Below, piece after piece: positions 51,549-61,416 of a stretch of DNA of 64,000 nucleotides. The position numbers and the translations under genes are program-made. Where the stretch lies: NCBI GenBank assembly GCA_964351395.1, contig CAYGOF010000022.1:1-64000 (forward strand), written 5' to 3'. Positions within the stretch are counted from its first letter, which is position 1; every line of letters begins with the position of its first letter. A model generated the notes under the pieces. That model worked only from the letters and a program-made list of their open reading frames with translations. It was not told the DNA's origin and did no database searches. Source of the DNA: Imperialibacter sp964351395. GTDB taxonomy: Bacteria > Bacteroidota > Bacteroidia > Cytophagales > Cyclobacteriaceae.

Positions 51549-52907
51549 ATGGATGTTCTTCACCAAGCTTTTTTAGACCAATTCTGCGCATTCTCGATAA
51601 TAAGTGAAAATGGAGAAATAATCGACATCAATAACATCTACTGCGAGCTTTCAGGCTATGGTAAGACTGAATTAGTCGGTCAAAAACACCAACAATTCAT
51701 ACATGAAGCATATCAACAACAGTTTGTTAAAGCTTTATCTGAAGTGGTTAGCAACGGAAATAACTGGAAGGGAAAGCTCTGCTATCAGTCAAAAAAAGGC
51801 TTGCCTTATTGGCTTGACACATTCATCTTCCCAGACAGCAAAAGTAATGAGCAAGGAAAAAGGTATCTGTTGTATCAAATACCGAATGAAAAGCCTGCCA
51901 AGCAAAAAGACCAAGGTGTCGATCAATCAACGTTGTATCGTCAACTGATCGAAAACAGCAAGGACCTTATCTTTACGCTCAACAGTGAAGGGCATTTTAC
52001 ATTTGTAAGCGGGTCTGTGACGCAGCTACTTGGCTATGAAGCGGCTGACTTAATTGGCATAGCCATCTCCTCAATCATTCACCCCGATGACTATCCAGGT
52101 TTTCACGAAACGGTAATTACAGCTAAAGACCCTGAGAAAGAAGCTAGCATCGAAGTACGTTTCAAACATAAAAATAATCGCTATTTATGGCATGAGACAA
52201 GTACCAGGGCAGCTGGCCCTGATTACGAAAACCTGCCGCCTATCTATGGCTTAAGCAGAGATATATCAGATCGAAAAGAGATCGGCCAAAGTTTGACTGA
52301 TAGTGTTTCACTTTTTCACTCACTTGCCAACAATATTCCTCTTAGCGTATGGAGAAAAGACCGGGAAGGCCGAATCACCTATGTAAATGCTGCCCTCATT
52401 AAAAATGTTAAATTGGAAGAAAAAGATTTGATTGGTAAAACCAACTACGACCTCTATCCCAAAGAACTGGCAGACAAATTTCAAGATGATGATAGGCTGG
52501 TAATGAACAATGGGGTTCCATTTCATTCTGTTGAGTCGAATATAGATTTAATAACCGGCGCACCTCTTTACCTTGAAACCATCAAAATTCCCGTTAGAGG
52601 TAGAAATGGGGAAATTGAAGGGCTTCAAGGTATTTTTTGGGACATTACTGAAGTTATCGAATCAAGAAAAAAACTCGAAATGCAAAATGAGCAGCTGACG
52701 GAAATTGCCTGGCTTCATTCCCATAAAGTAAGAGGCCCGGTGGCCACCATCATGGGGCTTATGAACATTTACGACTGGGTAAATCCCCAAAACGAAGCAA
52801 ATGTTGAAATCGTGAAGAAAGTGGACCAGGTCAGCAGAGAGCTGGACAGTATCATTCACGATGTTGTCAAAAAAACCGGAGATCTATACAAAGAATCAGA
52901 AGAATGA
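51549..52907 (+). CDS. PAS-domain sensor with histidine-kinase dimerisation domain but no ATPase domain
   Basis: Protein of 452 residues without a membrane segment. Three PAS domains are visible (about 12-115, 133-245 and 255-375; the second starts TLYRQLIENSKDLIFTLNSE). The C-terminal part (about 378-452) is a HisKA-like segment with AWLHSHKVRGPVATIMGL, which carries a His in the usual place, followed by a second helix. The sequence then stops: no N, G1 or G2 box of an ATPase domain exists in the frame or just downstream. It may work as a phosphotransfer or scaffold protein, possibly with the complete kinase at 53481. Confidence 0.85.
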   Translation: MDVLHQAFLDQFCAFSIISENGEIIDINNIYCELSGYGKTELVGQKHQQFIHEAYQQQFVKALSEVVSNGNNWKGKLCYQSKKGLPYWLDTFIFPDSKSNEQGKRYLLYQIPNEKPAKQKDQGVDQSTLYRQLIENSKDLIFTLNSEGHFTFVSGSVTQLLGYEAADLIGIAISSIIHPDDYPGFHETVITAKDPEKEASIEVRFKHKNNRYLWHETSTRAAGPDYENLPPIYGLSRDISDRKEIGQSLTDSVSLFHSLANNIPLSVWRKDREGRITYVNAALIKNVKLEEKDLIGKTNYDLYPKELADKFQDDDRLVMNNGVPFHSVESNIDLITGAPLYLETIKIPVRGRNGEIEGLQGIFWDITEVIESRKKLEMQNEQLTEIAWLHSHKVRGPVATIMGLMNIYDWVNPQNEANVEIVKKVDQVSRELDSIIHDVVKKTGDLYKESEE

Positions 52908-52936
52908 GCCTAATGAAGTGCTTTGCTGCTTATTAC

Positions 52937-53341
52937 TCAGTGCCATGCACCGAGGATATAGCCGGAAAGCGAAAGTGACACCATCCAATAGCCTCCGTTG
53001 ATAAGGATGTATTTGAATGATCGTTGCTCATACATCGCATTCACTCCGATACCCATCGTAACGAAGCCAAATCCAGTAAGAAACCCATAGATAGCGCCCT
53101 CGGTAGCCCCTATTTCGTTGCCAAACATCATGGCCATGTTAAACATGAGAATAAAACTCATCACAAATGAGGCCCCAAAAACTTTCCCCATATTGGCGCT
53201 CTTAACTTGCTCTTCCGTGATATCAGCCTCCTTCATCCATGCGGCACCAAAAGTTTTGGGGTTATACCATAGGAAGCCAACAACGAAGGTTACAACTGTG
53301 GCTGCCACAATTGCTAACCAGTTTAATGTAGAAATGTCCAT
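52937..53341 (-). CDS. DUF1761 family membrane protein
   Basis: Protein of 134 residues with four helices. Its N-terminus AIVAATVVTFVVGFLWYNP and the following TFGAAWMKEADITEEQV are typical of DUF1761, as is the last helix SLSGYILGAWH. It is only distantly similar to the copy at 45414. It lies between two sensor genes and on the opposite strand. Confidence 0.83.
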   Translation of the reverse strand: MDISTLNWLAIVAATVVTFVVGFLWYNPKTFGAAWMKEADITEEQVKSANMGKVFGASFVMSFILMFNMAMMFGNEIGATEGAIYGFLTGFGFVTMGIGVNAMYEQRSFKYILINGGYWMVSLSLSGYILGAWH

Positions 53342-53480
53342 AAAATTAGGTTATGTTAGTGCAGAGGTAATATACTGAAAATGTACATGTTTTACACTCA
53401 CTAAAACAGCATGTGATAAATCTCTAAGCATTAGTGTTTCAGTCTATTATCGTGAAATTTTGTTGTAATAATTTTTGTGA

Positions 53481-54551
53481 ATGAAAAGTGATCCGAGTCC
53501 GAAGAGGTTGCCCTGTATTGGCTTTTGGGAATGGAATATAAAAGAACGAACAGAGCTGATTAGCAAGAGTCTGCTGGACTTTTTCGACCTTTCTTTAGCC
53601 ACTCCGACCGAAGAAGGGATGTTTTGGTCAAGAGTCATGGATGATGCAAAGTATCTTTCTTTTAATCGCCTGAGGCATGCTGCAAGCCAGAAAAGAACGG
53701 AGTCGAGCAGCGCAGTCTTTGACGTGCACCTAAGCGGTCGTGAATTTTCAACCGAGCATAAAATGGAAGTCATTGAGTGGGGAGACAACGGTGATGCCCT
53801 ACGAATGGTAGGGCTTGTGAGCATCGTTGAAAAAGGCAGTAAAATTGAAGACCATCACTATATCATTGCCTTACAAAACCAAAGGTTGGTCGACTTTGCA
53901 GATATTGTATCCCATAACCTCCGCTCCCATTCAAGCAACTTAGAAATGATGATTCAGCTCTATGACGAGTCTGAAAGTGAGAAGGAAAAACAAGAGGTGC
54001 TGGGCCATATTAAAACCATTGCAGAAAGGTTGAGCGAGACTATCGTTAATCTGAACGAGGCAATCAAGGTTCAATCCTCTCCTACCCCTCAAAAAGAGAT
54101 TGTAAATCTTCACGACACTATCGAAAGAGCAACCCAAAGTTTAGCAGACATGCTCAGCTCCAAAAAAGCCCTGGTCACCAATAAAGTCTCTCCGGAAATA
54201 AGCCTTTATTACAATCTCAATTACCTGGAAAGCATCCTTCTTAACCTAGTTTCGAATGCCATTAAATTCAGTCACCCAGGGCGAGTGCCAGAAATAACTA
54301 TTACCGTTTCAAACTGGAAGGAGTTTTTTGTCATGGAAGTTGCCGACAATGGGCTCGGCATCGATCTGTCAAGGCATCAGCACAAACTCTTTGGCATGCA
54401 TAAAACATTCCACGATGTAGAGGAAGCGAGGGGAGTTGGACTGTTTATTACCAAAAACCAGGTAGAGGCAATGGGAGGTAAAATTGAAGTAGAAAGTGAA
54501 GAAGGGAATGGGTCAGTCTTCAAAGTCTATTTTCCAAGGTCAAATGGATGA
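53481..54551 (+). CDS. soluble sensor histidine kinase
   Basis: Kinase of 356 residues without membrane helices. An N-terminal PAS-like half-domain (about 5-120) is followed by an H-box with DIVSHNLRSHSSNLEMM (His near residue 144) and an ATPase domain (about 235-355) with NLVSNAIKFSHPGR, VADNGLGIDL and GVGLFITKNQVEAMGG. Its H-box has the Asn-Leu-Arg pattern seen in the other kinases of this window. No response regulator lies nearby. Confidence 0.9.
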   Translation: MKSDPSPKRLPCIGFWEWNIKERTELISKSLLDFFDLSLATPTEEGMFWSRVMDDAKYLSFNRLRHAASQKRTESSSAVFDVHLSGREFSTEHKMEVIEWGDNGDALRMVGLVSIVEKGSKIEDHHYIIALQNQRLVDFADIVSHNLRSHSSNLEMMIQLYDESESEKEKQEVLGHIKTIAERLSETIVNLNEAIKVQSSPTPQKEIVNLHDTIERATQSLADMLSSKKALVTNKVSPEISLYYNLNYLESILLNLVSNAIKFSHPGRVPEITITVSNWKEFFVMEVADNGLGIDLSRHQHKLFGMHKTFHDVEEARGVGLFITKNQVEAMGGKIEVESEEGNGSVFKVYFPRSNG

Positions 54552-54572
54552 GGTAAGGCACTGTATATGATG

Positions 54573-54932
54573 CTAATCCTTTATTAATAATACACCCTCA
54601 ACGCCTGCCAAAGAATTAATGGTATCCACAAGCTGACCAATTTTATCAGTCGCAATGGTGTAGTACTTCACGTTCAGAGCAAATGAGTCATCGCCAGCCC
54701 CAGGCGAAAAACGAACACTTTTAGACACCACAGTCCACACATTATTCAAAATCGCCTCTTTGATAAGCTTTTCCACACCATAGACTTCCGGTTGAATACT
54801 GATGCTTAGATTCACCGGCACCAGTAGGGCTTTCGTTGGCCCACCAACATCGTCGTTTCGTGTCAAAGCACCGGTGTTCTTCAGTTTTGCTGAAAGATTC
54901 TTTACTATGGTACGCCACCTAAAAGTTTTCAC
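54573..54932 (-). CDS. small protein coupled to the transporter-ATPase gene
   Basis: Protein of 119 residues whose start overlaps the stop of the upstream giant gene by 4 nt (ATGA), so the two are translated together. Residues about 33-118 have the strand-helix-strand pattern of a ferredoxin-like domain (LLVPVNLSISIQPEVYGVEK ... FALNVKYYTIATDKIGQLVD). It is reminiscent of the MscS C-terminal domain, but no family can be named. It is probably a subunit or modulator of the transporter protein. Confidence 0.7.
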   Translation of the reverse strand: MKTFRWRTIVKNLSAKLKNTGALTRNDDVGGPTKALLVPVNLSISIQPEVYGVEKLIKEAILNNVWTVVSKSVRFSPGAGDDSFALNVKYYTIATDKIGQLVDTINSLAGVEGVLLIKD

Positions 54933-57900
54933 AGAACCTCCCTCTCTTTAAAATACCTGACAATGAATGGCAGCAAATAAGGATCGATCATATAAATGCC
55001 CGACGCCTTTTCTACAATAATCCCCGACCTGATCATGGCCAACAACAAGCTTTTTACAAAGGGAAATTCCCATCCTGTAATCCTCTGCATTTTTCCGACA
55101 TCCAATCGTTTATGTAACACAAACTGAGTAAGGACCATTAGCCAATTCGTGTCCAGGTCCTTAAGGAATGCCAAGGAAGGTTTGACAGGTGCGGCAACTT
55201 CGATCTGTTCTGTCTCTACTTTTCTAATATTTGCTAACCAACCGTTGAGAGCAGTGCCGGGATTACCATTGCTGTAGCTGAAGTATTTACTGAATAATTT
55301 TGCTATTTCAATATCGCTAAGCGATCCTGTTTTTTTGGCGAAGGACAATGCCAGACCGCTGGACTTATGGCGCTTCATCACAACTTCCTTTATCATTTCG
55401 GCGTCAAATGCCTCCATATTGATGATTTCGATAAACCGCTGCGAAAAACCAGAGAGCGGATCAATTACTTTGAAGGCGTGTGGATTCACATTGACGATAA
55501 AGAGGCATCTACCACTAAACTCGTCAATTAGTTGACTCAACAGCTGCACAATCTGCAAGCCATCATGCTGCCGTTCCCAGAATAACTCCAGGTCATTGAT
55601 TGAAACAATGCTACCATAAGGCAGCTGGGTTAGTATTTCACGAGTAGAGCCCTGCATCAGCGTAGCCCTTTGCAATGACCTTTCAAATTCCGTTGGGTCA
55701 ATGGTGCCCTGTAAGGGAGGAAACACAGCAAAGAAATTCTTCTCGTAGCCCATCTGACTTACAGAATGCTTGACAAAAGCAGTTTTGCCCTCATTTCTCT
55801 CTCCAATCAGGAGAATACCTCCCAGGAAACCAGACTTGTAACGAGTGACGGCCTTGCGGAAATGCTCCTGCTCCTTTTCCCTTGGCACCCAGAAATCTTT
55901 ACCAATACTGGACCTGCCATTGAATAGACTGACATAGTAACCAGGAAGACTATTCAATACAGTTTGCTCTGGACAAAGCTTCTCTTTCAAATCCAGCATT
56001 CTACCCGCAAGTGAGTTAACCTGATGGGCTTTAGAGAGCCTTCTGGCAAAAATCAAGCCTTCGCTTCGGCTATACAGCAGTTGGCTAACAGTTTTAGAAA
56101 GTAAGGTTGAAGCGCTATGGAAATATTTGGCAACCAAACTGACAAGCCGCCGACTCTGTATGCTTTTGAACCCATAGCCAAACGCTGAGGCCGACTCTTC
56201 TATTCTATAGGAATTCAGAGGCTCAAATGCCTGCAAAAAGCTTTGGTTTGAAATAGTGATAAACTGCGAGATGATCTCCTCAATCTTCTGTTTTTCTTTC
56301 TTTGCTTTATCCGAAAACTCTCCTAAAACGTCGTCAAGGCTATACTGTTCTGTGGCACTCTCTGAATTATCCATCTTAAACCGAAGCAAGTTACCTGCCT
56401 CTTTGATCGAATACACACAACGCTTTACGCCATCTATCGCCTTTTCATGCTCGTCTTCAAGTACCGAAATCAGCTTCGTTTTTAAATAGTACTCCGCCAT
56501 TTTAAGCACAGGTATCTCTACCGACTCGCTTTCAAGTCTGGCGGCACTCGTCCTTACTTTCAATACTTCAAGTGTATCCGGCATTTCAGCAGCAGTATCC
56601 AGAAATCTCTCCGTGGCGTAATCAAGGGTTTCTTTTAACTCTAGCTCCCAATCAGTCTCTAATTCAAACACGACTTCTCTGGACGAAACCACTGGCATTT
56701 TCAGGTATTTATCAATCTTGCGAACAACCTGGGCTCCAAGAATTTGCTCAAACCCATCATTCAACGTTTTGTGAATGATGCCAATTCTGTTTTTTACCCG
56801 ATTTATTTCCTGCTCCATCATCACCTTATTGAGTAAGGTCTTGAGGTCAGAGTCATACGACTCAAGCAAAGCTTCTATGCCTTCTTTTTTGTTCTTAATA
56901 TATTTGTCAGACGACGAAAGCTTCCAGCTTTGCTTCATCGGGAAAAGCTCTTCCAGGGCATGGCTCATGAGCTGCATATTTTGAGCATGCTCAAGCAATA
57001 AGCGGGCTTCAAAAAGAACCATCTGGTCTTTTTGCGCTTCCAATAGTTCCTTTAGTTTTTGTATCTCTTTTTTGAGGATATCCCCTCTTAGCTCTTCTTC
57101 TTCATCAAAAACGGTGGTAGCGATATTAATAACGCTCCTGCAACTGTTGTAAAAGCCAAAAACACTATCTGAATACTTCGCCAGGTAGGCAGACAAAAAT
57201 GACAGACGACCACCCCACTGAAAATACCTGGCCAGCTCACGAAAAACAACTTTGTGGGTAACGGGGTAGCCAAAAATGAAATGAATAGTTCTCTTTAGTC
57301 CTTTGTAGAAGCTGGCGCTAACAGAAGTTGCTTTTGCTGCCAGAAAAGCCTCCTTGGAGTAGTTGACCGACAGATACTTTGGGTAGCGCTTATAGTCATC
57401 TTCCAGTCGCTCAGCATATTCAGAAATAGCCTGCTTAAGGGCAGCCACCTGAGCCGGCATGTAAATCTGGGAGACCTTGTCCTTGAAGAAATGGCTCAGT
57501 TGGTACGATGTGTCGTTTCGTAGCTTATCCAATGCCTTTCCTTTTTTATAAGTTTCAGGAACTTTACTCAGTTTAAGCAGCTCTTTTTCTGTTGCCTGCA
57601 ATAGACCTAATAGCTCCTCGAGTATCAGCTGATGGTTTTCAAATGATTTTCGAAAACCCTTCTTGAACAGTATTTCCTGGAGTTTCCTTCCGTTTTGGTC
57701 AATCTTCAACACATTGACAGTCACCTCAGGAAACTTTGATGGCTGAAGCACAGGAATCGACCTTAAAATATTGGAAGACGATTGAACCGTTCCCTCCTTT
57801 ATCCGCTCCGCTATTTCGAAGCTTTGGAAATAATCCGAAGAGCTAACAATCAAGGTTGTTCCCAGCACATCCAACAGATCATTCACCCCATTGTAGTATT

Positions 57901-59953
57901 GATCAATTTGATCCAGCGCGGTGGTGTCCAGGCCTATCACAACCAGATCAGTCTCACCCGACTCTCGTTCTATGATCTCTGTTCTGTTACCATGTCCTTT
58001 GAGTACTTTCACCTCAATCTCAATCCTGGCACTCTCTAAAATAGCTTTCGCTTCTTTGTAGATATTTTCCTGGTTCTCTCCAAATTCATCAATAATCAGC
58101 AACCTGACTTTAGCCAGCTTCCAAAGGCTGGAGGCTATTAAGTTCCTGATTAAAGCAAGTGAAAAACTAAGGTTGGGCCCTTTACCTCCCCACCAAATAT
58201 CAATCGTACTTTGATTCCCGAACTTTCTTTCGGTGTCATAGTCGATAAAGATATTATTGTAGCCCCCCCGATGAAATCCGCGCAGAGACCTGGAAAATTG
58301 CTCTTTGTTCTTGGGCGCTCTGCTCCACCCCATCAATATGGTATTGGGCTCTACGCCAGAAAACCCATATACCCTGGCAATTTCATCCATCCCGGAATAA
58401 ATATCACGGCAGGGAAAACGGTAGGAAAAATAGTCTTGTTCCTCATGGGTGGTGGCCAGCACCGACTCTGGTTTTGTTATATTTCGTTCTTCTGTTTCGA
58501 GTAACTCGAAGGCTGAAAGGATGCCCAAGTTGCCGGCTATGGCCCTACCCATGTCCGCAATATGTTGCCGGTGATGTGGGCTACCACTGAACATGATGAT
58601 ATTGGGACGCCAGTTTCTGGTATGTATTTTCTCACTTTTAAGTCTGGTGAGCCCCGTTTTCACCAGAGAGGCCCAAACCCCGCTCCAGGCGTCGCCTGAG
58701 TCTAGTGTAAGCTGTCTTCTTTTAAGGAAGAGAAACAGTAAGCCCAAAATCACCACAGCACCCATCATGGCTACAAAATCCAATTGAATCATGACAAGTA
58801 CACAGGCCAGCGCACCGGCAAGGCTTATCCAACCCGACACCTTAAATTCAGGTCGAAAATCAGTACTAGTCCAGGATTCGAATGCAGCGCTGATGTTCAG
58901 AAAGCCATAGGTGGTAATGAAAAAGATAGATACAACCCTGGCGATCACGTCCAATTCTCCAATAAGAATGCCCGCTTCTGCAATAAGAAAGGTGAGCAGC
59001 AGGGCATTCCGGGGCTCATTCGCCTTTCCATATCCTTTGCCAAAAAAACGTGGGGTAATTTTATCCGTAGATGTGGCCTGTAAAATGCGGGGGGCCCCAA
59101 GGATACTACCAAGTGCGGACGACAAGGTAGCCCCCCAAATACCAGCAATCACTAACTCCGGAACCCAGGCGATATTGAGGAGCACATTGCTATCAGTAGC
59201 CAACGCTGTAGCATCAACGGTAAAATAGAGGAAGGCAGCAAAACCAATGTAAACAATGAAGCCGACGGCAATCGCCAAAATGGAGCCTACAGGGATAGAT
59301 TTTTTGGGGTCTTTCAAATCACCAGACATCGACACACCGGCCTCAAAGCCAGTAACAGCCGGAAAGAAAATACCAAACAGCACCATGACAGACATGGTAG
59401 AAGGTGAGATTCCCTTGGCGATATCAGAAGGTGCCATGTCATGGTTTCCAAAAAAGATCGAAACAAGAGAAAGCACGATGGCTGCCATGATAAAATACTG
59501 TGTCTTCAAGGCTAGCGAGGTGCTAATCAGCGTAAGCGTAGTTACAGCCAATAGCACCAAAGTCCCCGTTATCCTGATATTATTGATGCTATTGTCGAAC
59601 TGCCAGTAATTGAGGAAGCTTTCCGAAAAACCAATCAGGTAAAGGCTGACACTGAACGACAAGCCTACGAAAAGACCGAGACCAAGCGTTCCACCGATCG
59701 GGAGACCGAGGCTACGACTGATCATATAGTAGGTGCCTCCAGCTTCTACTTTCTTATCTGTAGCAATGGATGAAACACTGAGGCCAGTGGTAACAGAAAT
59801 GATATGAGCGACAACAATGATGGCAATGGTGGTCAGCAACCCCACCTCTCCTACTATCATGGGGAGCCTCAGGTACATGATCACACCGAGAATCGTCAGA
59901 ATCGAGGGCGTAAAAACCCCACCAAAAGTCCCGAACTTATTACTTTTCGACAT
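54929..59953 (-). CDS. SLC12/APC-like cation-chloride cotransporter fused to a P-loop ATPase
   Basis: Giant protein of 1674 residues. Residues about 1-420 are twelve hydrophobic helices starting FGTFGGVFTPSILTILGVIM, which places them in the amino acid permease/cation-chloride cotransporter superfamily. Residues about 440-720 resemble the soluble C-terminal domain of those transporters (IIMFSGSPHHRQHIADMGRA; TDLVVIGLD). Residues about 720-1370 are mostly helical and charged. A P-loop ATPase domain follows, with Walker A GERNEGKT near 1380 and a Walker B-like SIVSINDLELFWE near 1453, and a winged-helix-like end (about 1605-1674). Ordinary bacterial relatives stop after the second part. ATP-dependent gating or assembly is an inference. 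The gene is divergent from an antiporter. Confidence 0.8.
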   Translation of the reverse strand: MSKSNKFGTFGGVFTPSILTILGVIMYLRLPMIVGEVGLLTTIAIIVVAHIISVTTGLSVSSIATDKKVEAGGTYYMISRSLGLPIGGTLGLGLFVGLSFSVSLYLIGFSESFLNYWQFDNSINNIRITGTLVLLAVTTLTLISTSLALKTQYFIMAAIVLSLVSIFFGNHDMAPSDIAKGISPSTMSVMVLFGIFFPAVTGFEAGVSMSGDLKDPKKSIPVGSILAIAVGFIVYIGFAAFLYFTVDATALATDSNVLLNIAWVPELVIAGIWGATLSSALGSILGAPRILQATSTDKITPRFFGKGYGKANEPRNALLLTFLIAEAGILIGELDVIARVVSIFFITTYGFLNISAAFESWTSTDFRPEFKVSGWISLAGALACVLVMIQLDFVAMMGAVVILGLLFLFLKRRQLTLDSGDAWSGVWASLVKTGLTRLKSEKIHTRNWRPNIIMFSGSPHHRQHIADMGRAIAGNLGILSAFELLETEERNITKPESVLATTHEEQDYFSYRFPCRDIYSGMDEIARVYGFSGVEPNTILMGWSRAPKNKEQFSRSLRGFHRGGYNNIFIDYDTERKFGNQSTIDIWWGGKGPNLSFSLALIRNLIASSLWKLAKVRLLIIDEFGENQENIYKEAKAILESARIEIEVKVLKGHGNRTEIIERESGETDLVVIGLDTTALDQIDQYYNGVNDLLDVLGTTLIVSSSDYFQSFEIAERIKEGTVQSSSNILRSIPVLQPSKFPEVTVNVLKIDQNGRKLQEILFKKGFRKSFENHQLILEELLGLLQATEKELLKLSKVPETYKKGKALDKLRNDTSYQLSHFFKDKVSQIYMPAQVAALKQAISEYAERLEDDYKRYPKYLSVNYSKEAFLAAKATSVSASFYKGLKRTIHFIFGYPVTHKVVFRELARYFQWGGRLSFLSAYLAKYSDSVFGFYNSCRSVINIATTVFDEEEELRGDILKKEIQKLKELLEAQKDQMVLFEARLLLEHAQNMQLMSHALEELFPMKQSWKLSSSDKYIKNKKEGIEALLESYDSDLKTLLNKVMMEQEINRVKNRIGIIHKTLNDGFEQILGAQVVRKIDKYLKMPVVSSREVVFELETDWELELKETLDYATERFLDTAAEMPDTLEVLKVRTSAARLESESVEIPVLKMAEYYLKTKLISVLEDEHEKAIDGVKRCVYSIKEAGNLLRFKMDNSESATEQYSLDDVLGEFSDKAKKEKQKIEEIISQFITISNQSFLQAFEPLNSYRIEESASAFGYGFKSIQSRRLVSLVAKYFHSASTLLSKTVSQLLYSRSEGLIFARRLSKAHQVNSLAGRMLDLKEKLCPEQTVLNSLPGYYVSLFNGRSSIGKDFWVPREKEQEHFRKAVTRYKSGFLGGILLIGERNEGKTAFVKHSVSQMGYEKNFFAVFPPLQGTIDPTEFERSLQRATLMQGSTREILTQLPYGSIVSINDLELFWERQHDGLQIVQLLSQLIDEFSGRCLFIVNVNPHAFKVIDPLSGFSQRFIEIINMEAFDAEMIKEVVMKRHKSSGLALSFAKKTGSLSDIEIAKLFSKYFSYSNGNPGTALNGWLANIRKVETEQIEVAAPVKPSLAFLKDLDTNWLMVLTQFVLHKRLDVGKMQRITGWEFPFVKSLLLAMIRSGIIVEKASGIYMIDPYLLPFIVRYFKEREVL

Positions 59954-60074
59954 CGATAAACTTATTAATCCTGTTACTTGGCAATTGAAACCAGTACTTT
60001 TACTAAGTTAATGGCCTTTACGCCAATAACGTAAATTGCCGGGGAATATAATACTCCAATAATAACGACTAAGT

Positions 60075-61334
60075 ATGGATATGCTAAATGCTTATAGCGA
60101 AACAATTGCTATTTCGATCATAATCATTGCCTCCTACTTCTTTAATCAGTTTTCGAAGAAAACGAATATCCCGAGTGTTTTGCTTTTGATTGGTTTGGGT
60201 GTGGGTGTACAGAAGCTCCTTGTGTACTACCAAATCAATCTCGACGGTATTGTGATGGAAGCCCTGGAGCTTTTTGGTGTGGTAGGCCTGATAATGATTG
60301 TACTGGAGGCCGCTCTTGACTTGAAACTTACGAAGGAAAAACGGCCCCTGTTGATCAAATCATTTGTGGTGGCTCTTTTTTCTCTGCTAATTACATCATT
60401 TGGCATCGCTTATCTTCTCGACTATTATTTCTTCGATGATTTATTCACCTCCCTCATCTATGCCATTCCTCTTTCCATTCTAAGCAGTGCCATCATCATC
60501 CCAAGTGTAGGGAACCTGTCAAACAGCAAAAAGGAGTTCATGATTTATGAGAGCACTTTCTCTGATATCCTCGGTATCATGTTTTTCTATTTCATGATCG
60601 GAAGCGCAGAAACTGAAACAACAGGAGGCGTGGTTTGGGAGGTGTCCAGCAGCATTATGCTCACCATTGCACTATCAATTCTTATTAGCTACACGCTTGT
60701 ATTCCTATTGCAAAAGCTCACGGGAAAAGAAAAGTTGTTCTTTCTCATCGCTGTTTTGGTCCTTCTATATTCTACCGGAAAATTATTCCATTTATCGTCC
60801 CTCCTCATCATCATGGTATTTGGGCTGGTATTGAGCAATCATACCTTGTTCTTTAGAGGTAGACTAAAAAAGTTAGTGGATGAATCAGCCTTGCATGTCA
60901 TTCTGGATGATTTCCATGTTGTCACCATGGAATCGGCTTTTGTAGTACGCACTTTCTTTTTCGTTATTTTCGGCATGACCCTGGATTTCTCTGGCCTGGC
61001 CGACGTTTCATCACTGCTTATTTCCCTTTCCATCCTTGTCATCACCTATTTTGTCAGGCTTATTTTACTCAAGTCGGTAGTGATCAAAAACATAAGCCCA
61101 CAAATATGGATAGCACCCCGGGGACTTATCACGGTACTTCTCTTTTTCTCCATTCCCACCGAGTACAAACAAGCAGCTTTCAGTGATGCCATTTTACTTA
61201 TTGTGATCATTGGCACAAGTGTAATTATGACGCTGGGTCTTGTTTTTAAAAAGGAAGACATAGAGGAGAAAAACGAACTGGAATTCACTGACTGGGAGGC
61301 GCTTGATGAGGAAATTGAGCAGCTCAAAAGTTAA
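60075..61334 (+). CDS. CPA-type cation:proton antiporter
   Basis: Inner-membrane antiporter of 419 residues with about twelve helices. IPSVLLLIGLGVGVQKL (about 34-50), a long helical core, and ESTFSDILGIMFFYFMIG (about 158-175), whose Asp fits the ion-binding site, are typical of the Na+/H+ or K+/H+ exchanger group. WIAPRGLITVLLFFSIPTEY near 350 is a further conserved block. It is likely to regulate Na+ or K+ and internal pH, and neighbours the transporter-ATPase and an MscS channel. Confidence 0.88.
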   Translation: MDMLNAYSETIAISIIIIASYFFNQFSKKTNIPSVLLLIGLGVGVQKLLVYYQINLDGIVMEALELFGVVGLIMIVLEAALDLKLTKEKRPLLIKSFVVALFSLLITSFGIAYLLDYYFFDDLFTSLIYAIPLSILSSAIIIPSVGNLSNSKKEFMIYESTFSDILGIMFFYFMIGSAETETTGGVVWEVSSSIMLTIALSILISYTLVFLLQKLTGKEKLFFLIAVLVLLYSTGKLFHLSSLLIIMVFGLVLSNHTLFFRGRLKKLVDESALHVILDDFHVVTMESAFVVRTFFFVIFGMTLDFSGLADVSSLLISLSILVITYFVRLILLKSVVIKNISPQIWIAPRGLITVLLFFSIPTEYKQAAFSDAILLIVIIGTSVIMTLGLVFKKEDIEEKNELEFTDWEALDEEIEQLKS

Positions 61335-61389
61335 AAAACCGTGCTTTAAATATTTCATACCGAATCGCACGGAACTACCTGAATTTGAA

Positions 61390-61397
61390 TACATTTG
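61390..61397 (+). promoter_or_regulatory. Bacteroidota -7 promoter box
   Basis: TACATTTG matches TAnnTTTG and lies 19 nt before the chosen ATG at 61417 of the MscS gene. No -33 TTG at the usual spacing is visible. Confidence 0.4.
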
Positions 61398-61416
61398 CCG
61401 CCCTAAAACGTCTCCA

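Noticed and set aside
59981..60041. GGCAATT/AATTGCC inverted repeat between the divergent ion-transport genes
   Set aside because: Seven-base arms with a long spacer are expected by chance in AT-rich DNA.
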